Below are positions 10,501 through 14,667 of a stretch of DNA of 36,929 nt, in pieces. Under the pieces are notes generated by a model. The model worked only from the letters and a program-made list of their open reading frames with translations, ran no database searches and was not told the DNA's origin. Both the position numbers and the translations under genes were made by a program. This DNA comes from Gammaproteobacteria bacterium (GTDB lineage Bacteria > Pseudomonadota > Gammaproteobacteria > Xanthomonadales > Marinicellaceae), in assembly GCA_030430025.1 (NCBI GenBank), contig JAUIGR010000024.1, positions 1 through 36,929 on the forward strand, read 5' to 3'. Position 1 is the stretch's first letter, and each line of letters opens with the position of its first letter.

Positions 10501-11814
10501 ATTATTAATCACTTCCCCTGCTTTTTTTAATAGCACTTGTGCGGCACCACTGATCGATAGGCCTCGATTAATCACAGTCAGTTGTAACTGATCGGTTAAT
10601 TCCACTTGCCCAAGTGCCAGATCGGCACGATTGATTAACGAGGTTTGTTCTGCTGTGATGTGACCAACAGCAAAAGCCAAAGCTTGAGCAAAGGACTGAC
10701 GGGTGAGATCATCTGAGGTGATGGTGTTAATTTGCCAGGCACTGCCGCCACTGACTAAAGCCGGTTCAGCATAATGGATATAACTATTTCCAGCTGTAGA
10801 ACTGATATGGGCATCAGCACAGCGACTAAAACCGCCATTACCATCCGCTACATAACCAACACCATCAGCGTCAATACCCATGGCAATACTGTCATCTGGG
10901 CACTTAATCGGCGAGAAGTAGCCAATGCTATGAACCACCGTATGGGTTTGAATTAATCGTTCTTTTAAAAATTCTGTTTGTTCCGGATTACTGACACAGC
11001 TTTGACAGGGCTCATCAGTCATGAGAATAAACACCCGGGATGAATAATCACTGAAAGGATACTCATCCAAAGCCGTGTGCATCGCTCTCACGCCATTTTC
11101 GTTGCCACCCTCATTGCCCTGCACGCTCGATATCGGAAACATCAAATTAGCAAAAGTATCTATATCAGCTAAGACTTCACCCTCATCGGTTTCAATTAAT
11201 ATCGCTTGATCACCAAATTCAACTAATCCAACATCAATACCCGCTTCCCCACCTAAACCTAAACCAAGCAATTCACCATACAAACTGGGTAACCATAAAC
11301 CAATGAATATCTGTTCCTCATACATTGAGCCTGATCCATCCATTAAAGTGACCAATTCCACCTGACTCTGTTCACCCAATTGTGAGGCACTCAGTAAACA
11401 CTGATTATTAGCCGCACTGATCCCCGACGAATAATCAGCATCATTCACCGACCACTCGATCAACCCGGTCGAACTATCTTGCACCGCACCTGCTGGTCCT
11501 TCAAGCAACTGATAACTTAACTGATCACCATCGACATCAGTGGCGATCACCTGATAATCATAAGTCTCATATAAATAAGCAACAGCAGGCGCCAGCGATT
11601 CAATTACTGGTGGGTTATTGGTGTCATCACCATCAAAACCATCAGCAAAAATAACATCACCCTCAAAACCATCGGCAAAAACTAAATCAAACGCGAGTGA
11701 ATATTTATTATTGGAAAGGGACTGCTCATCCAGATAAATAACATCTTGCGAGTGAACAGAAAGTGATAAAAATAGCTGTAAACACAGCAATACAGAAAAC
11801 CGTTTCAGACTCAT
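1519..11814 (-). CDS. Giant secreted Rhs polymorphic toxin, vWA/Ig/propeller/AHH nuclease
   Basis: This 3431-residue exported protein probably delivers a nuclease into competitor cells. Residues 1-22 form a Sec signal peptide. Residues 46-50 and 56-60 are two FADGF motifs. An Ig-like segment (69-125) leads into a von Willebrand A domain with MIDAS D159-x-S161-x-S163 and D267. Ig-like/He_PIG modules follow, then an FG-GAP-like propeller (about 805-1190) containing the calcium-loop-like DSNEDGVVNEAD, then five more Ig-like modules to about 1840. The Rhs shell starts near 1970 (VTRGYDSRDRD), continues through many YD repeats and ends with the core YYLRARFYNPQLGRF (about 3175-3190). After DPTGN the AT-rich toxin begins; HQAHHLV near 3330 and IHCGRHRKAY near 3377 match the AHH branch of HNH/Endo VII nucleases. 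AAGGAGTT sits 8 nt before the ATG. No type VI secretion gene or VgrG is seen nearby, so the export route beyond Sec is unknown. Confidence 0.92.
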   Translation of the reverse strand: MSLKRFSVLLCLQLFLSLSVHSQDVIYLDEQSLSNNKYSLAFDLVFADGFEGDVIFADGFDGDDTNNPPVIESLAPAVAYLYETYDYQVIATDVDGDQLSYQLLEGPAGAVQDSSTGLIEWSVNDADYSSGISAANNQCLLSASQLGEQSQVELVTLMDGSGSMYEEQIFIGLWLPSLYGELLGLGLGGEAGIDVGLVEFGDQAILIETDEGEVLADIDTFANLMFPISSVQGNEGGNENGVRAMHTALDEYPFSDYSSRVFILMTDEPCQSCVSNPEQTEFLKERLIQTHTVVHSIGYFSPIKCPDDSIAMGIDADGVGYVADGNGGFSRCADAHISSTAGNSYIHYAEPALVSGGSAWQINTITSDDLTRQSFAQALAFAVGHITAEQTSLINRADLALGQVELTDQLQLTVINRGLSISGAAQVLLKKAGEVINNHALEPIPVGESTIVNFDVVDITGLTVEIVAAETECNVDNNEVSLALFSTEVSDGLATDEQNFAVNIAEHNIAPTIEPIASSNIGYGLHYSLQVQASDQNKGDQLHFSLTLGEDLATINPVTGVFSWTPEAEHLDQSHDFTVQVTDLTGAYVSSSFSLTVTDGIVGPEIISEPQVRAHPGFTYQYQLAVIADEDAQMSYQLLSSPIGMSVDEQGLISWQVPADIEEQVYVMAIRASDQHGNFDAQGFLLAIDEPLAPPIITNEERYLAIEGDHYNTYHYFNDINAIESFSPVLHQAPNGMYVNGYRDPEADYQTEGVLVPIRWPNAQTDYIEGVIHSNHWCGSDSPDWHNLAPQLERTLMIGPDDSDTLGANIIVAALTDSNEDGVVNEADDQVIISSRDYGIMAIDGKTLTERWFQSEVRAPNYALANPIAVADITGDLNREILVLDTYGYLHVMNSDGQLLWTSAEYSSVGIGHSTILADDLNNDGQMEILAGNRVFNSEGNELFTLSLAINVAGDHHAAIADIDQDGVKEIFYQKTVYNHDGSVRHADMGYGRYYVTADVDNDVMLEWVQVFSLNNNNHQVKLFDHDGSLLWTQQVEDITRPIVVDVDYDDQVEIVMTGVVLEADGTVIRNEASDWRYNPWLTDLNQDGALEMVYGTYGSKTLVIADPLTGDQIAFWRRNGGSHRPMIADINSDGDYEILVPYRASGYHYLDVLGSNGGSWSGGGEITDGGGYRHTLDRNGDPHKAINVAVDQLVENNLMIDLHIAGPELTETVDGHQIYADLRNLTPVVYAGELQVQFYHDVLDNDHLLGSTVVNDLDFNEIKRVELDGLIDGFNVPYQRLIAQVVPTVPLAECFTSNNVASSEFVHWSITDSQDLSDQQSFTIRVAKNNRAPSPAQDLPNATAWQNYEAVIELSNPNYPEPETDNTDYFFVYEKPEGMMINDLGEVSWLPTEADVGVHEIRIVTQDQWGIATTYPPTIEIIVEPSGNLPPYFVSEPAIPEGIGIEYDYQVVAIDPEGMAINYSLTESPEGALIDQEGLLTWTPANQGDYPFIIRVEDPQGGFAEQSFTIHVTLDNNQAPIIQSMPDLVGWIVDDLFSYQVIATDADGDDLSYELIQAPIGSTLNGNLLEWLAYDEGVYQFEIKVSDIHGAWSSQWFELHITTEPNVAPHIISIPIYSQDSGDYAYQVVAIDTDPLSYQLPIGPTGMLIDQQGLITWPEESQTDGVHQVKIKVMDDKGGYATQSYSLTIGTGSYGPEIISEPPTSGEVDLLYSYQIIANDDDNQVLFYSLIDAPAGMQIDNEGLISWVPISEGGYQVIVQVSDGDSFVEQFWNITVEPSSFVLGATILVEPQLVDPGEPVNLTITPVNYVGEVTVSATLDGEVITLDDNHQAIITAEQLGTHIIEATITDQNDQAMRESFFIVGDPADTEPPEITINSPEDGGITTGFIDINISVYDDNLTDWVLYYFNSDDQFADASGILAVGNNNIDNETVAELDTSLLRNGVYVIVLEATDINGFKSSVAHSIFLEGDLKLGHFSLAFEDLNLAVAGVPITVTRGYDSRDRDQQLAFGQGWQIGFESLHLSESRVPGLGWYQDIEYYYINPLPLPFPRYCIRPVGEPLVSVRLPDGQLEKFKVQAKLQNPSEGKPECQDLVPPGDFQIEFIPQGDTTSALTTSISLLNVINGNLQVIDEFEAIDPDSYTLTMLDGTVYQLQQGFGVTELITTSGQSLSFDENGIHHSAGLSVSFIKDNEGRITQIEKENGDAIHYSYDQMGNLSTVTDLNGHVTEFNYLADHYLEEIIDPNGIKVARNEYDQEGRLTAHIDADGNRIEYDNDLIAMTSTITDRRGHATINAFDNAGNIIAQTNALGQTTHHQYNGYRLETLRTDALGHSTEWTYDAMGNQLTETDPLGQTTSSSYNNKGELLTQTNALNEVVISNTYVPDNQPQGTGQLSTVTDALGQSTEFHWYTDNNGTTANTGYTDAAGNEYTITPIHEGTNAGLSGEHIDLNGLKTVSTYDADARVISETQILTDENDQIIAEYLTEYQYDAMGNVTKVIDPLGHETISTYTALGKLATQTDAKGNTTEYEYDQRGNEILVRYPDGSEEHKIYDQENNLIESIDRAGRSTKTIYDALNRVSAIIYPDNTPGDDDNPQTSNSYDAAGRLISTTDANGNTTEYLYDQAGRRTHTIDPLGNETVFIYNELGQKVQSIDANGQITTFSYDAAGNLIQTNFANGTHTATSYDSLNRKIAETDLAGLTTEYGYDAAGNLITVTDPLGQQTTYSYDQRGNKLTQTDAKGNTTTWAYDELNRVTSRTLPMGQVESYSYDAVGNRISMTDFNGDTTSYEYNNLNQLILTTYADNSTVANTYTATGQIATITTALGITSFTYDEQDRLKRIDYPAGNYIEYQYDLNGNRSQLKTANQTVDYTFDELNRLETVTDSEGTTTYSYDAVGNRAQQVAANGVVTDYFYDDLNRLIDLQHTHNQNILASFSYELGPNGNRLSLTEGTGRVVEYTYDELYRLTTETITDPINGDHLTSWVYDSTGNRLEQHKDGTVTTYQYDANDRLLSETTDNIITSYNYDDNGNTLTKTIDNQLDTEYSYNHQNQLITVITPQATISYTYHPTGIKRSQQVDGITTEYLIDANRPYAQVIAEQTDQLITYYTYGDDLISQHQDNASYSYGYDGLGSTRILTDDTGVVQNSYAYFAFGEIDYQYGDIANNYLFTGEQYDPNSHFYYLRARFYNPQLGRFQNKDTFPGMAFEPKSLHKYLYTHADPINNIDPTGNFSIGQIVTAQNVNAISNSYAVASIAVQFATGNFAGGAIAIAEEIVYGKLAAFRPVAKQSEKLIKLFGNIWGRGVKLKLGLKANSTTLRHNMQEVLGNAPANHQAHHLVAGTSANAEKARKILQKHDIDINSPSNGVFLPDCSFKGGGGVSTIHCGRHRKAYDDLVVEILSSADAGGKASVISALTNIRLQLLSGELALNAAKRL
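3942..4883. repeat. Direct repeat copy B (inside main Rhs gene)
   Basis: Encodes roughly residues 2311-2624 of the main Rhs protein and is the partner of 1-942. Differences from copy A are scattered single-base changes without indels, and many alter the amino acid (for example GNVTKV versus GNTIQV), so both frames remain open. Confidence 0.93.
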
Positions 11815-11822
11815 AGCCAGTC

Positions 11823-11830
11823 AACTCCTT
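11823..11830 (-). promoter_or_regulatory. Shine-Dalgarno of the Rhs gene
   Basis: Read on the minus strand the sequence is AAGGAGTT, 8 nt before ATG 11814. It is the strongest ribosome binding site in this part of the window and fixes the start so that a signal peptide is retained. Confidence 0.8.
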
Positions 11831-11970
11831 TTAACTCATTGTTACGTGTGTCCACCAAATCTATGACTTTTAGCACACTAAATCAAGTTTATTCTCTCTT
11901 TTTTATGCCTTTTAGGCTCATCTGAGAGCAGAAGTAAGAAAAGTTAAAAAAGTTGAGCCATTAAAAAAAA

Positions 11971-11982
11971 AACGTATACGTT
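11971..11982. promoter_or_regulatory. Perfect 12-bp palindrome, possible operator
   Basis: AACGTATACGTT reads identically on both strands and lies midway between two divergent genes, just after a run of ten A residues. The position suits an operator controlling one or both genes. No regulator can be named, and a single short palindrome in AT-rich DNA may be chance. Confidence 0.35.
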
Positions 11983-12129
11983 AATTGATCACCTTTAAGA
12001 CGAAACACCATTCTTACATTTTTTAATACAAATGCTGGAAGTCTGATAGTTACTTGTTAAACATCACTGGTGATTACTATTTACACGCAACAAAAACACA
12101 AAATCAATATTTTTTAGGAGTCTATTTAT

Positions 12130-12669
12130 ATGAAAAAAACAACCATTGCATTGGGTATCATTACAAATGTCATTATTTCACCACTCTATGCAGCCAATGA
12201 TTGTGCGGACTTTACAGGCACATACGCTGGAAGTTGTGCCAATTTTCCTCCAGAATTCACTCAGGTGAGATCTGTTATTGATCAACAAGGTTGTGACAAT
12301 GTACAGGTATCTTTGGATGTCATTGTTACGGCAGAAAATCAATTCATTCCTGACCCTGTTGGGACCAAATTTGTTTTAAGAACTTTGGATATGCATCCAG
12401 GTAATAACACTGAGACTTTTATTAGAGAAGAAAATGACACCAACACGGTTACTACATATAAACGTCATTCTTATTGGAGTCCTCAGAAAACAACTTTAAG
12501 TGTTTTTGAAAATACACATATAGCCGTTAATGATTTCACTGTATTCAACCAAGATCTTGTGGGTGATTTCTTTTATGACGCTACAGACAATACAATGAAT
12601 CTTGATATCACTAAAGGTGAAAATGAACCAACCAGCTCTGGGGATTGCAAATTATTTAAGTTACCTTAA
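12130..12669 (+). CDS. Small secreted protein of unknown function
   Basis: A 179-residue protein that I do not recognise. Residues 1-22 (MKKTTIALGIITNVIISPLYAA) are a clear Sec signal peptide. The mature part begins NDCADFTGTYAGSC and has cysteines near its start, in the middle (QQGCDN) and close to its C-terminus (GDCKLF), so disulfide bonding in the periplasm or outside the cell is plausible. FTGTYAGSC resembles the first strand of small beta-barrel or lipocalin-like secreted proteins, but that is only a resemblance. It is preceded by TAGGAG at a 9-nt spacing, is transcribed divergently from the Rhs toxin and has no same-strand partner nearby. It lacks the IFADGF tail found on other secreted proteins here. 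Confidence 0.8.
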   Translation: MKKTTIALGIITNVIISPLYAANDCADFTGTYAGSCANFPPEFTQVRSVIDQQGCDNVQVSLDVIVTAENQFIPDPVGTKFVLRTLDMHPGNNTETFIREENDTNTVTTYKRHSYWSPQKTTLSVFENTHIAVNDFTVFNQDLVGDFFYDATDNTMNLDITKGENEPTSSGDCKLFKLP

Positions 12670-12985
12670 ACAGTATAGCTCTTACTAAATACTGGTGTGT
12701 TATAAATCACTCCGATATGATGAAAATTCATTGAGTACTATTTATTTTATATGGAACTGATTTGTAACACGCCCTAACTGTATTCACTATTCTCTACTAG
12801 CAACCTTGCTAAATTCTTAAACAAAGATCAAAAAATCTGCAAATTAGCCTCAATCAGTTGACATTTTTACCAATTAAAAGCGCATTAAACGACATTATTG
12901 CCTTGATTGGTTTGTTTTTTTGAAACTTTTTCCTCATTGATCCTCAAAAATCGAACAAAGACTTCCAGTCGATATACTTTTCTGA
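12670..12985. other. Intergenic region upstream of the efflux operon
   Basis: No open frame of note. A weak hairpin (CAGTAT at 12671-12676 with ATACTG at 12689-12694, 12-nt loop) follows the secreted-protein gene but has no T-run, so it is a poor terminator. The rest is plain AT-rich sequence up to the regulator promoter. Confidence 0.5.
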
Positions 12986-13014
12986 TTGACCGATCGGTCG
13001 GTTCATGCTAGATT
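12986..13014 (+). promoter_or_regulatory. tetR promoter with embedded palindromic operator
   Basis: TTGACC (12986-12991), a 17-bp spacer, then TAGATT (13009-13014) preceded by TG at 13006-13007, giving an extended -10. The perfect palindrome GACCGATCGGTC (12988-12999) overlaps the -35 element, the usual arrangement for TetR-family autorepression. The predicted transcription start falls at 13021-13022, on the ATG itself. Confidence 0.75.
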
Positions 13015-13021
13015 GCACACT

Positions 13022-13600
13022 ATGAATACAAGTAAAAGACAACAAATTTTAGCAGTAGCACTGAATTTATTTGCTGAATTTGGGTTTAGCCATGTATCAA
13101 TCAGCATGATTGCTAAAGAGGCCGGTGTAGGAAAAAGCTTAATCTTCCACCACTTTAACAATAAGGAACAACTTTGGAACGAAGTTAAGCATCATTATTT
13201 TTTAGCTTATACAGAAGCACAACTGTCTTTATTTGACCAAGAGAAAGATCCTATCGAGTTGATCCGCAAGTCAATGCACTCTTATTTTAATTATGTACAG
13301 GCTAACCCACAGGTCGCCCGTTTTTTTGCTTATGCGCATCTGGAAGGTGATGAAAAATGTGGGGAAATGGACCAACCACTCATTCGGCGAGGAAGTGAAC
13401 TCATTCAAACTGCTCAAGACAACGGTTTGATACGTAAAGGGTTTAACCCTACTATTTTAATCATGAGCTTCATAACCACAATAAACCAATATTTTATTGC
13501 TCAATGTCACTTCACTCAATGGGATCATCGCTTATATCAAGAACCGGATCATTTTATCACTGAACTGATTGAGTTAACTATTTCAGGAATTAAGTCATGA
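13022..13600 (+). CDS. TetR-family transcriptional regulator
   Basis: A 192-residue repressor of the AcrR/TetR type, presumably controlling the pump genes it precedes. The N-terminal helix-turn-helix is clear: QQILAVALNLFAEFGFSHVSISMIAKEAGVGKSLIFHHFNNKEQLW (about 6-50). The remaining helices form the ligand and dimer domain. I start it at ATG 13022. An in-frame TTG at 12986 would lie inside the promoter and operator, and the 12 residues it adds are not family-like. There is no Shine-Dalgarno before 13022, and the promoter geometry suggests a leaderless mRNA. The stop overlaps the adaptor start (ATGA at 13597-13600), so the three genes form one operon and the regulator probably represses itself. 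Confidence 0.93.
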   Translation: MNTSKRQQILAVALNLFAEFGFSHVSISMIAKEAGVGKSLIFHHFNNKEQLWNEVKHHYFLAYTEAQLSLFDQEKDPIELIRKSMHSYFNYVQANPQVARFFAYAHLEGDEKCGEMDQPLIRRGSELIQTAQDNGLIRKGFNPTILIMSFITTINQYFIAQCHFTQWDHRLYQEPDHFITELIELTISGIKS

Positions 13601-14667
13601 AGAAAGTGCCCTTAATCATACTACTAGCACTGGTTATGACAGCTTGTACCGACCACAGCAGTAACTCCAGTCAAATACATCAAGTGGTGTATGACAGCGA
13701 AATCTTTATGCCAGCACTTCAACACAAAAAACACAAAATATCCGCTTATGCTGAATCTACTGATCATGCCTCATTGTCATTTCAGGTTTCAGGTTCGATT
13801 ATTAAAGAATATGTTAATGTGGGTGATACTGTTAATAAAGGTGATTCACTATTTGAGATTAGTAATCCAATTTTAGCTCCCAAAATCACGCAGATAGATG
13901 AAGAGATTACCGCATTAGCAGCTGATATTGCTCAAAATCAAACCGAATTAAAACGACTTGCCAATTTAAAAAAAACCAATGCAATCAGTCAGAATGACTT
14001 GGATAAATTGATATACAAAAACGAAAGTTTGAACGCAAAAAAGAGAAGTTTAGAAGCACAACGTCTCGAGGCCAGGTCGCTATTTGAGGAGACTGTTCTT
14101 CATGCACCGTTTACAGGCACAGTAGCCGAAATCTTTAAAAAAAATGGCGAAATGGTCAACATAGGAGAGCCTGTTGCTTTATTGAGTGGAGTCAATTCAC
14201 TGCAGGCCTCTATTTTTGTACCCAGCCACTTGCAAAATGCATTACACCGAGAACAAAAAATACCTGCTTACTATCATGACTCATCATTTTTAGCAGTAAT
14301 CAAAGAAATCAGTCAAACAGCCAATCCTAAAAGTCAACTATTCAAAATAATTATAGAACTACCCTCAGAGATCACTATCAAAGCGGGTGAGCAAATTACC
14401 ACCTTTATACCTGAAGAGCTCGGCACTCACTATTCGGTTCCTTTTGAATCAGTAATAGATGATGGAATCAACAAACCTTATCTTATGGTGCTGCATGAAC
14501 AACAGGTCAAACAAGCTTTTATCAAAATCATTGCCTTGCGTGAAGACGAAATTTTATTGGATTTAGAAACAGACATCAGTCATAACAAAAAAATCGAAGT
14601 CATTACACAGGGCCAGTCACATTTAACAATAGGTCAACATGTGAAATCTAAAGAGAAAAATTCGTGA
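13597..14667 (+). CDS. RND efflux periplasmic adaptor lipoprotein
   Basis: A 356-residue membrane fusion protein that would link an inner-membrane RND pump to an outer-membrane channel. It begins with a lipoprotein signal ending MTAC, giving lipidated Cys17. It has the usual order: a lipoyl half (VSGSIIKEYVNVGDTVNKGDSLFEI), an alpha-helical hairpin (about 95-165, rich in E, K, Q and L), the second lipoyl half (LHAPFTGTVAEI..NGEMVNIGEPV), then beta-barrel and membrane-proximal domains. It overlaps the TetR gene by ATGA and the permease by GTGA. No outer-membrane TolC-like gene is present, so the pump must borrow one encoded elsewhere. Substrates cannot be read from the sequence. Confidence 0.92.
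   Translation: MKKVPLIILLALVMTACTDHSSNSSQIHQVVYDSEIFMPALQHKKHKISAYAESTDHASLSFQVSGSIIKEYVNVGDTVNKGDSLFEISNPILAPKITQIDEEITALAADIAQNQTELKRLANLKKTNAISQNDLDKLIYKNESLNAKKRSLEAQRLEARSLFEETVLHAPFTGTVAEIFKKNGEMVNIGEPVALLSGVNSLQASIFVPSHLQNALHREQKIPAYYHDSSFLAVIKEISQTANPKSQLFKIIIELPSEITIKAGEQITTFIPEELGTHYSVPFESVIDDGINKPYLMVLHEQQVKQAFIKIIALREDEILLDLETDISHNKKIEVITQGQSHLTIGQHVKSKEKNS

Larger units (their letters stand above)
11815..12129. other. Divergent intergenic region
   Basis: 315 bases between the Rhs gene (leftward) and a small secreted-protein gene (rightward). It must hold both promoters, but I could not assign convincing -35/-10 pairs. It is AT-rich and contains the palindrome at 11971-11982. TAGGAG at 12115-12120 is the ribosome binding site for the rightward gene. 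Confidence 0.6.

Noticed and set aside
12986-13021. TTG start for the TetR regulator, adding 12 residues
   Set aside because: It overlaps the -35 element and the operator, and the added residues do not match the family; ATG 13022 is better.
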